A DNA stretch of 64,000 bases, taken from contig CM060732.1 in the NCBI GenBank assembly GCA_030704615.1, positions 55,411,053-55,475,052 on the forward strand. Direction: 5' to 3'. Position numbers and translations under genes: made by a program. Of this stretch, positions 1 to 11,825 are shown one piece after another; position 1 is the first letter of the stretch, and each line of letters opens with the position of its first letter. The stretch comes from Takakia lepidozioides. Lineage: Eukaryota > Streptophyta > Takakiopsida > Takakiales > Takakiaceae. The notes under the pieces are model-generated. The model was not told the origin of the DNA. It searched no databases and saw nothing but the letters and a program-made list of their open reading frames with translations.

Positions 1-702
1 GGTCGTGGTACTTTCGATTTGAGTCCCAACAACTTAGGGCCAACTTCCATGTCTCAGCCAAATCGGCCAAGTTATCCAAAGTTTGGAGCATGGCCAACTG
101 GTGGCATGGATGGTTGATTTTATGTGCATAGGGTTCAAAAGTAATCGGAAACAGGTCTGCATCGCTCTCCAAGGCCCGGACCAATTGAGCATGTCACTTG
201 GCAAAGGGTGGGTCCCGCGGGAGTCAAGAGAGATGAGCAATGTGCACAAAGGTGACCTTCACAGCAGGTAGATTAGACATGGTAACCCAGTACAACAGGT
301 GAAAAGCGATTACCGATATCGGCCATGAACTCTGGCGCCAAATTCCTAGGTATTGCGCTCACCGATGTCGGTCACCGATATCTGGGCGCCGGCTAAAATT
401 AACGCATGGAAGCAAGTCGTCATTTTTGTCATCTAGTATCAACTTGGCCGAATGCCGATACATGAAAGTTGGTCCTTTTAGGTTGAAAGAGTTGAATGGA
501 GGGGTGTGTAGTTAATTCTGCAGCTTAGGCGACTCAGTTGGAGTCGCAATCTATAGTACTAAACCCATTCATCTAGGGTCACTCATCACTTGAGCAATTG
601 ATTTTTTGAAGTGAAGTTGATCAGTTGAAAATGAACTTAGTAAAGATTTCAGCACTTGCGTCCTAAATCAAGTTTCCGCATTTAGTTTGAGCTTACTACC
701 AA
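1..702. other. No gene seen
   Basis: No coding signal is recognisable. The open frames are short and resemble no family I know. Around 308-395 there are repeated copies of a short ACCGATAT-type motif on both strands, too short to classify. Confidence 0.5.
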
Positions 703-790
703 TGATCAGTAGCTCAGTTGGATACGTAGTGCACTGAGTGCCACCCAGATGGTTCTAGCGTCGAATCCTGCTACCCTTGACGGGTGTGGT
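703..790 (+). repeat. tRNA-derived SINE head (candidate)
   Basis: TAGCTCAGTTGG at 710-721 is a perfect RNA polymerase III A box. GCGTCGAATCC at about 758-768 resembles a B box and lies at roughly tRNA spacing. The flanking bases do not form a convincing full cloverleaf, so this is more likely the 5' head of a tRNA-derived SINE than a working tRNA gene. The sequence continues into a C/T-rich stretch and a T run near 856, which could be the body or tail. The 3' limit is not resolved. Confidence 0.4.
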
Positions 791-1051
791 ATGTTCTTCT
801 CCCCCTTCCCTTGGGCAGTGTCCCCTTTCATGGCGAGGTTACTGTTAAAGAGGTTTTTTTTTCCTCTCACTATAATTAAGGGGCCTGAATTGTGAGTTGT
901 CGCTCCCAAGTGTTTCCTTTTTGGAAACACTTTGTGTCACTTGTCTTGATGTTGTAATGGCGATAGGGTTATATTACATCAACGAGATGTGGTGTAAAAA
1001 GACGGGCCTACGCAATAAGCCCTAGTTACTAACCTTTCACCTAGAGTTCAT

Positions 1052-1290
1052 GTTCATACCCGTTACCTGCTGCCCTGCAACGGAAGAGAAAAGGAAACAG
1101 GAACGGTTCCTTCAGTTCATCATCAGAGTTATTCAAGATACCAACTTCACACCTGACACCTGCTGCCCTGCAGCGGAAGAGAAAATGAAACAGGAACGGT
1201 TCATTCAGTTCATCATCATAGTTATTCAAGATACCAACTTCACACCCGACATCTGCTGCCCTACATCGGAAGAGAAAAGGAAACAGGCTC
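1052..1290. repeat. 93-bp tandem repeat, about 2.6 copies
   Basis: The block holding CTGCTGCCCT recurs at about 1069, 1162 and 1255, a spacing of exactly 93 bp. Because 93 is 31 codons, the array stays open on the plus strand (1050-1301) and for two units on the minus strand. The plus-strand unit would start T-C-C-P and carry a K/R/E-rich stretch followed by a hydrophobic one. I do not recognise the peptide. A short minisatellite is the simplest reading. Confidence 0.7.
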
Positions 1291-1301
1291 GGTCACTCTA
1301 A

Positions 1302-2563
1302 ATCAACGGTAAGCAATTGCAAATGCTAATAGCTTATCGTTGGTGCAGCAAAATCACCACTAAGGGATGCATTCCCATGAGATGTCATCATCCACTAGCA
1401 CTCAGTATTCCCTTTTCACCATGAGGCCACAGTATACATTCAGCCCCTTGTCTCTCACATTTTTTATTTATTTTTCCTCTCTTACTCATCATTTGTTCCT
1501 TCCCTCATTTGCCCAGCCTTCAAGTAGATTCAACAGAGGCTGGCCCAGGACCATAACGCCACATTCGCAAATTGCACACCCATGAACATCTAGGGAGCAG
1601 AGTAAGAACACATCCCTATCACCAGCAGTTCTAAAGTGTGAGCTAGCAAGCTACCTCTACAGCAAAGAACTCAGAAAGTGAACACATTAGACATCTCCTA
1701 AGTGTGCATGTATTGGAAACTCAAAACAGAGAATGTGATGTCCACTGCCTAGCTGCAGTGGGCGGTATCCAGGTTCAAACATCATCTTCCTCATCCTCTT
1801 AGATTCGGGCAGAGTCAGCCCATCCTACTTGCCATCTTTTCTCATGCATTACCCCATCACTTAACCTCCTTATCACCTCTCTCTCTCACATCTCAAAACA
1901 GAACCAAAACCAAGAGAGTCTCCTGCCCTACAACATAATCACTCTTCCTCTACTATAGTCCTCGTCATAACCACCCACAACTCTCCATCTCTCTCCTCCA
2001 TCTCTACCTTCCACGGTAAGTCAAGTGGGAGCGTAAGTGCCACAATTCGGTGCCACCACTTCATGTATGTCCCTAGAGCTCTATCTCGCTCATAATTCCT
2101 CGCCACTATGGCCTGCTGCTGACTGCCTCCATCCCAGCTCGATTCCCGCCATTGCTGACACAAAACATGATGCAGCCCCTCAAGCTCTAAATGCTACCGC
2201 CGATTATAAATAATGCGCCGAACGCTTCTTTAAAAACCCTTAAGCGCACACCCTCGTGCTTGAAGCCCACTGTAATAACCCTCCCTCTCGAGCAGCTAGA
2301 AGCTCTAGACCGAATAGCCCGAATGTCGTGTGAAGGAGCGGAATCCATCCACATATGTTTTCATCCATAAAGATGCACTGATGACAAACCGCGATTTCAT
2401 CCATAGTAACCAACAACGGATTTCATTAAGGGACTTAGCCAAAATGTGTACCCAGGCTAATAGCCCCTAAGTGCTTGAGAAGAAAAATTGAAAATAGGAC
2501 AGAAGAAATTGCACCACAGAGATCTCTCAATCTAGCGACTACTATATGATGCTCAAAATTGGC
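1302..2563. other. No gene seen
   Basis: Low-complexity, C/T-rich intergenic sequence, for example 1430-1510 and 1790-2000. A B-box-like CCAGGTTCAAAC lies near 1769 but has no properly spaced A box. No coding frame is supported. Confidence 0.5.
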
Positions 2564-2566
2564 TTA

Positions 2567-3709
2567 GAGCATCTCCACGGTGCCACGGCACTTGCCCCAA
2601 AACAACAATCTAACGGCGCGGGGTCCAAAAAAGTAGCGCAGCTTGCTCCACGGTTGGCTCAGCCTGGTAGAATTGCTGCCAGCCCCCTAGGGGAGGCCAC
2701 TTCCAAATATTCCGGTACTACGTGCAAAAAAACATAGGGTACAATATATTCTTGGCAGATAAAATTTATAAAACAATTACAAATAAATATGGGTACCAAT
2801 AAATCGTGGTTTTAAAATTTAAATTAATATAGAGTGTGAAATATGGAAGCTTTTTATTTTATTTTACAACTACCAATAGGGTCCTAATAACTACCTGGGA
2901 CACGTGTCGTCTAGTTACTGGTTTATCAGGTGGATTAGACTAATCATATGTGTACAATTTCTAAGTTCTATGATGAAAACTGCAAACAAGGACGGATGTT
3001 CATCTAGTTTTTCCATGTGAGTAGGGTTGCGTGAAGAAACGAGAGAGGGTAGCATGTCGTGTGGTGTTGATGCTCTCAGTTTGACACTGAACATTTTGCT
3101 AGGCAGATCGCGCTGGTATCGTGCTTGCAACGGCGTACTTAGGTTTTTCTCCTCATTGTGACAACACAAAATGCGTTAGGAACTTGCAATGGAGGGGGGG
3201 GGTCAGTTTGACAGCATAGGGCGATTCATATTTTTTATTTTATTTCTAATATAGCGTGCCTAAAATTTGCTAGCAGCAGCAGATTATAATTAATATAGCC
3301 TGCAAGAAAATATAGCATTTTACAAATTTATGTAAATATAGGGTGGTTGGTAAAGACCAAAATTAAAATAATACCCCCCTATAAAATACATTTTTTTGCG
3401 CGTGGTACATAAAAGATATAGGGAGTGACCTCTCTGAGCCGGCCCCGCCTTAAATCCCGCACTCTGCCAATTATATGGGACCCCTCCAACCAGGGTACAC
3501 TAGATTTGTGAGTTATTTCTGAGTTAATGAGATATGATGTCCTCGGTCAACGCGCCAAGTGATCGAGGCCTGCATGGGGGCTATCTTTGCCGGGTCTTGT
3601 ACCATCCCAACCGTGGAGTGTCAGCCAACCAGTCCTTGTAAAAAGTACTGTCGCCCCTCTAACAAGGGTATATAACGTTTGACGGGCCGTGCTCACCGTG
3701 GAGATGCTC
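2567..3709. mobile_element. Non-autonomous PIF/Harbinger (Tourist)-like element
   Basis: A 16-bp perfect terminal inverted repeat, GAGCATCTCCACGGTG, occurs at 2567-2582 with its reverse complement at 3694-3709. Both ends are flanked by TTA (2564-2566 and 3710-3712), the 3-bp target duplication typical of PIF/Harbinger elements. The GAGCATCTCC-type terminus is also common among plant Harbinger MITEs. The 1,143-bp interior is AT-rich and has no transposase reading frame, so it would depend on an enzyme from elsewhere. The ends are seen directly; the superfamily is inferred from TIR and target site. Confidence 0.75.
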
Positions 3710-3712
3710 TTA

Positions 3713-4112
3713 GAGCATTCCCACCGGGGCCTGCTATCAGCCATGGAAGAAAGTTCCATGTCAGAGAGGAAAAACACAAAAACCATGCCCCACCGCCGCA
3801 CGCTACAACGCGTGGTAAGGTTCCGTGCGCTCCAAATTGGCTGCGACCCTAAACGTTGCCGTGTCCTTCTGGGCCGTTATGTCTCACGCAAGTCAACGTT
3901 AGACGAGTCAAGCGAGTATCTGAAGTCAAGCGAGCATCCCACACCTGAGACGCTGCGCGCGAGAGGTTGAGGCGGGAGGTTGGCGTGAGATTTGCCGTGC
4001 AACGGTGGGGAGCATTCTGCCTGCAGGCACCCTATCTTCTTGCGCACTCTGCACATGCCTCAATAAAAGGCAATTGATGTACCCTTATACCAAGCCATCG
4101 GTGGGGATGGTC
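3713..4112. mobile_element. Second, adjoining Harbinger-like MITE
   Basis: It begins GAGCATTCCCACCGG at 3713, right after the TTA that closes the preceding element. It ends at 4112 with a sequence whose reverse complement is GACCATCCCCACCGA, matching 12 of 15 positions. TTA follows at 4113-4115. The 400-bp length, imperfect TIRs and TTA target suit a MITE. It shares its left TTA with the neighbouring element, so one probably inserted at the other's target duplication. It has no coding capacity. Confidence 0.6.
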
Positions 4113-4115
4113 TTA

Positions 4116-5139
4116 GGGTCAGATTCTCCTTCCTCTACCTGTCAGTGAAGGTAAAGGGGGAAAGTAGCACGGTAGGCGGCGTCACGATTGAGGGGGAGAT
4201 CAACCGCAAAGGATGCCTCGGATACTCTGTCACGCCGACACATAAAAAATGGATGAATTTTCAGGTTTTTTCTTCCACTTCATCGGTCTGAACTAGATTT
4301 GTTGTATCCTCCCAAACAATTCCCTACTTATCTATGTTGCAAAGCACACTGTAGCTCCAATGCGGAATCAAACAGCGGGTGCGTCCTCGCAGTAGATCGG
4401 ACATCAGTCATTTGATTTGTTAGTACCTAGTGGACAATTTGGGCTTTGTTTTTTGAAAGCCATGGGAGATTTTTTACGGACCTGTGGGAGGAGCTTTGAT
4501 CTTAGGAGTGCTTGCCATATAATTAGTTATGCTTTCAGGAGACTGGAATCCTAAAACCGTGTTCACTCTAATAGTTCCTAAATTGCGGAAGGTCTGGTGG
4601 TACCTTGCCATCTCCACCCCGATTTGACCACACCTTATCTGTTGTAGAGAAGTTAGCTCATCTTCTTTCAGCGTGGGTAAATCATTGCTATACTCTTAAT
4701 ACCACCACCAGCAAGTGATATAAGCTGGACCAAAAAACATGTGTGGATCTATTTGCCCTCATTTGCCAAAAAACACGCCCCCAAAAAAGAACAATTGCCC
4801 TCCTCATTTGTACCCCGGAAAGCCTGACATTGGTTTACAACATGGGCTGCTCATCAACTTGGCTTCTTACCACTTTGTCCCTTCGATACAAGACATGCTC
4901 GCCTTCAGACAAGCTTTATGTTCCGATCTGAGGTTTCGATTTGTTCAGCATGTCTAAAATATCTGTTGGGCTTAATCATCAACGACGGTGATCACAACAT
5001 GTGATCAGAACCCCAGAGTTCACTAGTTCAGCTTATTAGAGAGGGGTTATTCATCTACTTCTATTAACTTAATATGTCATGGTTTGTGTTTTTTTGGGGG
5101 CCCTGCGTGTGCAGAGCCCCCTATGTAATAGTAACTAGT
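4116..5139. other. No gene seen
   Basis: No supported gene. Short plus-strand frames near 4739-4957 have no recognisable content. A short AT-rich GATAAA repeat at about 5148-5166 borders the next feature. Confidence 0.5.
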
Positions 5140-5326
5140 AACTAGTGATAAAGATAAAGATAAAGATTCTTTAACGTCCAGTGAATTTACAGAGCCTGCT
5201 GCTGAAAACACAGGCCATCGAGGGTCCAATGGACGGTCTGAAGGCACATGTTGAAGGATTGAACACAAGATCACCTAGGTTATGCACAGGCAAGGCACAA
5301 ACACCCAACCACTGGGCTACCTGCTC
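5140..5326 (-). repeat. tRNA-derived SINE (candidate)
   Basis: On the minus strand, TAGCCCAGTGGTTGG (5319-5305) is a strong pol III A box. TGTGTTCAATCC (5267-5256) is a good B box, about 50 bases downstream. The minus-strand body then runs to a short TCTTTATC repeat at about 5166-5148, a plausible simple-repeat tail. This is the best SINE candidate in the window. Target duplications were not resolved. Confidence 0.55.
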
Positions 5327-6927
5327 AAGTAGTAAGTGAGAGGGGAAGAGAGGCCCGGCTCTCTTTATATACGCTCACACGGCGGTGGGACCTTCTTAGA
5401 AGCCGGCCGAGGCTTAGCGGTGGGACCCTTCTAGAAGGTTACCTCCGCCATGTATACTTCTCCAAACCACCTCTAAAAATCTACTTCCTAGAAACCCCAA
5501 AACGGGTGTCGTGGGGTTAAGCAACTAGGTGACCCGAAACAGAGGTGGCCCGGGTCGCCTAGTTTTTCATCCAACCGTAACTTTGATGGATGAAGGTGGA
5601 TGAAGACGGTGTCTGAACGAAAAATGTAGCGCTGGAAGTCCTCTACAAGTTCGACTTTACAGCGCAAAAAATAATTAAAGGCCTGCCGTGAGGAATTGTT
5701 GAACCCGAATCTGCCTATACTTTGTGAGCAGGTACTTGAAGCGGTTCATCCCAGTGGATGGATGAACACGGGTACAGGCAGGGCATATCCTGTTTTGGGA
5801 CAAAAGTGCCAAAACAAGCCTCGTCCGTGAAGCGTCCCGTTCCAGTTACATTGGAAATGCAGTCAAAGTACACCTTCCCAAAACAAAATACTCCTTCCAA
5901 ACATGGCCTGCAAAGGAAGTGTCGTGTGCACATAGAGAGGCAAGTACTCAGTCGTGTTCTCCAAATATTCTACTACAAGTTGGTCACCCCTTAACATGCA
6001 GGGATGCCAGCGTAAAAATAAGTGAATATTATTATTTATTTATTTTTTAATGATTAAACTAAATTAGATCTACAAACAAAAGTCAGTGTCCAACGTGACG
6101 ATCTTTGATTGCCCAAATCCAGGAACCTTGTTCGTGCCATCTTTTTTTGACAAGTTGATGACAATCAGAGAATAAAACAATATTGTTATCAATGAGCCAA
6201 TATATGTATATACATATATATGGTGCTTTCTAGTTGGGTTCTTTAATATTTGCTGGGGAAAGAAAATAATCAGCTGAAGTACTTTCTAGATTTGATACTG
6301 GTTTGTCTTCTTCCTCACTCACTCCATGCTATATAAGAGTACTAAATAGACTACCTCTTACTCTCCCAATCTCTGTCTATATATTGCGGTCCTTCTTCGT
6401 CTTCTTCCTGACTTTCTACATACTCTATACATGAACACTAGATCTTAATCCATGAGGTCTCTCTCTCTTATCATACAAGTCCACTTACATGTATAGGAGA
6501 GAATATGAATTGCCGTCCAAGCTGAAGCCAAAAAAGTAGTAGACTGTCAATGTTAAGGCTACTAAAGATGAAAATACCGGATGTTGTTTGTATATGTTGT
6601 ATGTTGTTTTGTTACTTCCATCACTGCACCGCATCACCGTGGGACCAGTTCCTCAAAAATCCTACATATAAAGCTGTACGTATGGACCACAACTAACCCC
6701 CAATGTAGTGAATTTTTCCCTCCTGCTTGTCTATATGTACTTTCATATGATTATTCTCTATGTCTATCAAGCTACGCTGTTGTACCTCTAATCCATTTGC
6801 TTGACCTTGAAAGCGAGAACCAAATTGGAAACTATCTTATACACATTCCTGATCATCTTTCGGATGGTCAACTCCTAGGGACTCATACATGAGAAATGTA
6901 AAATCCTTTTATTTTTTTCACAAATGA
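5327..6927. other. Intergenic; possible upstream exon of the PQQ gene
   Basis: No gene is demonstrated. At 6581 an ATG opens a hydrophobic start (MLFVYVVCCFVTSIT) that looks like a secretory signal. A GTATGG donor lies in phase 0 after 6685, matching the phase of the first convincing exon of the PQQ-propeller gene at 7999. That would supply the missing signal peptide but needs transcript proof. The rest is AT-rich, with a TATATGTATATACATATATA-type palindrome near 6200-6222. Confidence 0.25.
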
Positions 6928-7086
6928 CTCTAGTTGTAAAGAATGTACTCATAAGACGTTGTTTGTCGTAGCCTTGTGGCCTCTAGTTGTAAAGAATGTA
7001 CTCATAAGACGTTGTTTGCCGTAGCCTTGTGGCCTCTAGTTGTAAAGAAAGAGATACATAGAATGTACTAAGACGTTGCTTGACAT
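6928..7086. repeat. 53-bp tandem repeat, about 2.7 copies
   Basis: CTCTAGTTGTAAAG recurs at 6928, 6981 and 7034, exactly 53 bp apart. The third unit is diverged and interrupted. It is non-coding and lies upstream of, or within the first intron of, the PQQ-propeller gene. Confidence 0.8.
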
Positions 7087-7998
7087 AACCTAAAAATAGA
7101 GTAGATACATAGAGAAGAATCACCAGTAGGCGGGCTGGGGAAGTAGCTACCAACCATCCCACGTGGTTTAAGACAGTGGGAAGTCGACATGGCCGTGAGG
7201 ATGGACAGACTATGATTTTTAAACCATAGCGAAATCAAGCCCTAACATATACTGTAAAGACCAAAATATGCTACTAATTTCAAAGGAAAAAGATACATGG
7301 AGCTTACGAACGTCAACAGCAAAAGATCTCAGTACTCCCCAAGCTAACATCGATAGTTCTTCAAAGTATAATATGGTTTTGAGAGAAAGAAAGAAGAGTG
7401 CAGTACTGTTGTGTCTGCATGAATTCAAAGGTTGGGAGTGAACTGCGTAATAAATTTTAGGGGGCACATTTGCACTTAGGCACCCATGATCAGTTAGTGA
7501 ACAATCAACGACCTAACGAAAATCAGGGCCCCACTTACATGAGTCAACTAGTTTTAAAGTTAGCGGTGTCAGTTATAAGGGGTGTAGTGTATGTATGTCA
7601 GAAGTCTGCCAGTTGAGAATCTGTAAGTTAAGGGGCGTCTCTTTCTCACGACTACAATATGGAAGGTTTAAAGTGCTGGCTAGGACATGGGGGGAAAGCT
7701 GCGGACATGAGTAGAAGCTATGAGAGGGTAGGAGTTGCGCAAAATGTCTAATTAGTTGAGTCAAGAGCTGCGTGAAATCTCTTGGAATGTCATATAGGCA
7801 TTGAACTCAGAGGAGAAGAAGAAATGACAATTTCCTCGCCAAGAGTGTTCTTAACCCCTTCTCAACGAAGACCTAATGGGGCTACTATCGAGTTACTGCG
7901 CCCATTAGTTAGTTTAAAATGGCTCTTTAATTAACACTTGAAAGGTAACATTTATTTAGGTTTGACTGTGACTTGGAGTAATCATGTGGTGTTTGCAG

Positions 7999-10671
7999 AG
8001 TTGGCCTACTCATGGTGGGCCCGGAACCCAAAACCGCAGGCAGGCCATATTCGAGACCAAGATTACTCGACATACAGTATCAAAGCTTAAGTTGAAATGG
8101 CAGTTTGATTCCCAAGGCGAAATTTCTGTCACGCCCTCCATTGTAGATGGGACAGTATACTTTCCCAACTGGAGTGGTTACGTCTACGCATTAGATGCAG
8201 CGACTGGGAACCGTGTGTGGAAGACGAATCTAACCCTCATAACAAACAGCAACACAACGATCTCTGCAAGATCAGCAGTTGTAGCGGGTGATCTGGTGCT
8301 GGCGGGGGTATATGGCCCTGCCACCTTGGTTGCTCTGGATCGAGCCACTGGAAATCTCCGCTGGTCGGTGCTACTGGACACACATCCCTATGCTATCATC
8401 ACCATGTCTGGAACCGCCACCAATGGGTAACTTATTGCTACTCAATTTCTACTCAACTCTGCCTAAACTTATATATATCCTGCGTTAAATAACCTTATCT
8501 TCAGGTTCTGAATAGATTAAATAAGTAAATTAATGGGAACCATTTTGAAGCATATCATTATCATACTGTTGTAACAATGGCTTCCTAGTGAGGAGATTTA
8601 TTTACATCTTTTAGTACTAGTGTATGCAGGGACCATTTAACTTTACTAACTTCATTGTCATGTACAAAGTATTGGATCTGAAATTTAACTAGAGCTGGGG
8701 CCAACTTATGCTTGCTACTACTTCCAGTACGAAAACCCAATGTTCAGATTGAAAGACTTCAGCTCACTCTATCTCTATTTGCAGAGCGTATTATGTGGGT
8801 GTATCATCCTCGGAAGAGAATGCATCACCACAAACTTGTTGCACTTTCCAAGGCAGTTTTGTGAAGGTTGCTTTAGATACAGGCACTGTCGTGTGGCGGA
8901 CATCTATGTTACCTAGCAATGGCGGCAAAAGAGGTTTATATGCCGGCGCATCCCTTTGGGGCAGCAGTCCTTCAATCGATTGCGAACGAAATGCGGTCTA
9001 CATTGCCACAGGGAATACATACTCAGTGCCTCGCGCAATCAACACATGTCAAGAAGAGCAAAACAACAAAACAGTGCCTGATTATCCGGACCCTTGCATC
9101 CAGCCTGACGATCACTCCGAATCCATTCTTGCACTTGATCTCGACAACGGGACGATAATTTGGGCGAACCATCTGGGTAGCTTTGACACTTGGGTTGGCG
9201 CTTGCATATTTGATCCACCCAATTGCCCACCCATTGCCGGACCCGATGCTGACTTTGGTGAGGCACCCATGCTGCTCAGAATTTGGCAAGGTCACGCAAA
9301 CAGCAGTGAAGGGGGTGAAGGGGATGACAGACACTACTGGCGCGACGTTGCGATTGTTGGCCAAAAGAATGGGATCATGCATGCTCTGGACCGTGACACT
9401 GGTGCTGCTCTATGGAATTCGGTATGTACAATACTGTGACCTGTCTCTTTTTTTACCTTTCTTTTAAATTTAGATATATTTTAAAAACAGGGGACGGTGG
9501 CCCTGGAAATTTTATTTGGAATTATTATAAAACCCCTAAATAATTTTTAACTTGTAGGAGTAATTAGCCTTTGTAACAATAATAATAATATAAAATTTAA
9601 GAAAGGGGACCTGACTCCTTGCCAATGAGAGGCAAGGAAAAGATAACCAAGTTATGGGTAAATATTTACCTGGATGCACCCTATTTAACCTTATCCTTAC
9701 ACTTGATTTGTCCCCCTATGGTACAAAGGGTAAATCATTTAGAGATACCTATTCTCCTGGGGTAAATACATATAAATGGAGGGTAAAAGCTGCATAACTC
9801 TGCTCCAAGGCCGTCGTCCCTAGTCCCTACCTACCAGTGAATTCATAGCTTGACAGAGAGGAAATATAAATAACCTCACCTCATCAGCCCTACTAAGCCT
9901 ATTATTATTTTTCAGTTTTCATTTTCATTTTTTTTATTCCTTTGGGGAAGCCCTTGGAGCTTTTCTTTTTCTTTTTTAAGAAAAAAAGGCGATGAAGGCC
10001 CTGATTTGATTTCAAATTGTATGGGGCTGGTGTTTCCTTGGAACAAAACAAAAAAAACAAATTTTTTATTTTTTTATCATAACACTGATTTAAGGGCAGA
10101 CTCCATTTGCTAGTTAGTGGTGCCTACATCACTAATGGCATACTACATTATGTTTGAAAACCCAACCAACAAATATTACAATACATTGACACAGGTGGCA
10201 GGACCCGGAGGCGTGGAGGGGGGTATAACATGGGGATCGGCGACGGATGGGACACGAGTGTACACAAGCATGGTAAATAGTAACCATGAAAACTTCACCC
10301 TCATCCCGACCACAACCGTGATCACTGGAAGCGGATGGGTAGCATTGAACGCAAGAAATGGCAGTGTCTTGTGGTCGGTCCCTGTTCCTCATGGTGCTGT
10401 TGGCTACGGACCAGTTTCAGTTGTGAATGGAGTTGTGTTTGTTACATCATCCGGTAGTGGGGGGAATGGTGCAGTCTATGGGCTAGATGGAGCGAGCGGA
10501 AAAATATTGTGGGCATATGAAAAGACCGATGGGAGTATATCGGGAGGGGTTTCGATAGTTGATGGTTGTGTGTATGTTGGTTCAGGAAGCGGTCGCTTCA
10601 CTCATATTGGTTTTCCCTTTTTTACCAAGGGCACAACACTATACGCTTTTTGTGTGCCTGAATTAATATAA
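7999..10671 (+). CDS. PQQ-binding beta-propeller protein, polyvinyl-alcohol-dehydrogenase-like
   Basis: Three exons join in frame: 7999-8426, 8785-9421 and 10195-10671, ending in TAA. Intron 1 splits a Gly codon (GT at 8427, AG at 8784). Intron 2 is phase 0. Together they give 513 residues. The first exon carries the W-P-T-H-G-G and N-R-R signature, then repeated blades of the type VYALDAATGNRVW, VALDRATGNLRW, LALDLDNGTIIW, ALDRDTGAALW and YGLDGASGKILW. The middle exon has the Cys-rich insert and the GPDADFGEAPM stretch I associate with plant members of this family. Bacterial relatives oxidise alcohols with PQQ; the plant substrate is unknown to me. The reading frame opens at an ATG at 7984, but CAG at 7996-7998 looks like an acceptor, so an upstream exon with a signal peptide is probably missing. 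The spliced structure excludes bacterial contamination. Confidence 0.85.
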
Positions 10672-11105
10672 ACGATGAATTTTTTTTGAAAATTTTATCA
10701 ATGGTAATTTGTTATTTTCATAATTCGGCATATGGTGCAGCTTGTGTTTGACGCAAACATCATCTACTACACTAACTCAGAAACAGAAAGAAGAAATAAA
10801 AGGAGGATGAAAGAATTAGTTGTAGCCATGGAGCTCGAGGAATGCGCGGGCATTTATCTGTAATTCTGCATCAAAGAGAGATGATAAGGAATAAATCCAA
10901 GTCCCTATCCAGATTTACAAATCTGCCCTAATGTTCCAACAAAGGAAATTAATGAAAATTTATTGCACTCCATTTGAATGCTTCCTCCCAATAGAGTCCA
11001 TGCTCAATCAACACCTTAACATTGCATAAACTGTGCTTTGGAGTAAGTAACTGGATTTTAAGAAAATCTAGACTTTCCAAAGTCCAGGAATAACATTTAT
11101 TTATT
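10672..11105. other. 3' flank of the PQQ gene; no gene seen
   Basis: AT-rich downstream sequence. No coding frame or repeat is supported. Confidence 0.5.
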
Positions 11106-11118
11106 TATTTAAATTGAA

Positions 11119-11345
11119 TAAAAATTATGATTGGCTAGGTTTGCGGGCCCCTTCGCCCGCCGCCGCATGAATCTCGCGCATGACGGGTGCGTGGCAGGCG
11201 TCGTTTCACGGAAGCCCTCCCCTAAAAAATACGATTGGCCACGTTTGCGGGCCCTACGCGCGCCGCCGCTTGAATCTCGCGCGTGGCATGCACCGTTTCA
11301 CCTAAGTCCTCCCCTAATAATTATGATTGGACAGGTTTGAGGGCA
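11119..11345 (+). promoter_or_regulatory. Tandem GC-rich block with three inverted CCAAT boxes
   Basis: GATTGG, an inverted CCAAT, occurs at 11129-11134, 11233-11238 and 11325-11330. Each lies in a diverged copy of a block of about 92-104 bp containing GTTTGCGGGCCC and GCCGCCGC. The blocks end about 75 bp upstream of a TATA box. Repeated CCAAT-bearing units before a TATA are expected of an enhancer/promoter, possibly of a mobile element. Promoter function is inferred from motifs only. Confidence 0.4.
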
Positions 11346-11418
11346 ATGCGGCCGCCGCCGGTGCACGCCTGCCATTGTATACCCATGGCGAGGTATCGTA
11401 TGGGTCTGCCTCCCCGGG

Positions 11419-11426
11419 TATAAAAG
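11419..11426 (+). promoter_or_regulatory. TATA box (TATAAAAG)
   Basis: A consensus TATAAAAG in GGGTATAAAAGGGGAGG, followed by a pyrimidine-rich CATTCTCCCTCTC about 25-30 bp later that could hold a start site. No clear coding exon follows; the next kilobase is palindromic repeat. The transcript, if any, is unknown. Confidence 0.4.
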
Positions 11427-11469
11427 GGGAGGCTCCATGGTTCATTCTCCCTCTCAGAGGGAAGCTAGC

Positions 11470-11560
11470 GTGTGAGTGCGCTCACGCTTAGTGCGCGCGC
11501 TTAGTGCACTAAGCGTGAGCAGACTTCGTTAAGCGTGAGCAGATCTCTTAAGCGTGAGAC
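11470..11560. repeat. GCTCACGCTTA / TAAGCGTGAGC palindromic repeats
   Basis: CTCACGCTTA at 11481-11490 faces several copies of TAAGCGTGAG at about 11510, 11531 and 11549. CTTAGTGCACTAAG at about 11500-11513 is itself palindromic. Related CGCTCACG words recur at 13,167-13,240, on the far side of the hairpin array. The arrangement resembles clustered protein-binding motifs or fold-back DNA. Confidence 0.6.
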
Positions 11561-11825
11561 ACATAAGGGAAGCAGAGCCTATAACCGTGGGAAAAGCAGG
11601 ACCTATTGTCGTTGGGGCAATGTTGACTGGAACGGAGGGTAACATACGATGCCTGGGACCTAAGACGTCAAGTTCCATGTAGGAAAATTTGAGAGGAATG
11701 TGTGGTGAAATTCTTAAGGATTAATGGCTATGTGGAATGGATGAATGTAGGATGAATGTAGGATGACAAAAGATGAATGAATGAACCATGGATGACAACA
11801 ACACGAGGTTAATTTTGGAGAACTT

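Noticed and set aside
703-790. Functional tRNA gene
   Set aside because: A and B boxes are present but acceptor and anticodon stems do not pair properly.
1367-1585. 72-codon ORF with a hydrophobic start
   Set aside because: Low-complexity C/T-rich sequence with no motif or splice context.
7999-10671. Bacterial contamination (PQQ dehydrogenase)
   Set aside because: The coding sequence is cut by two GT/AG introns that restore the frame exactly.
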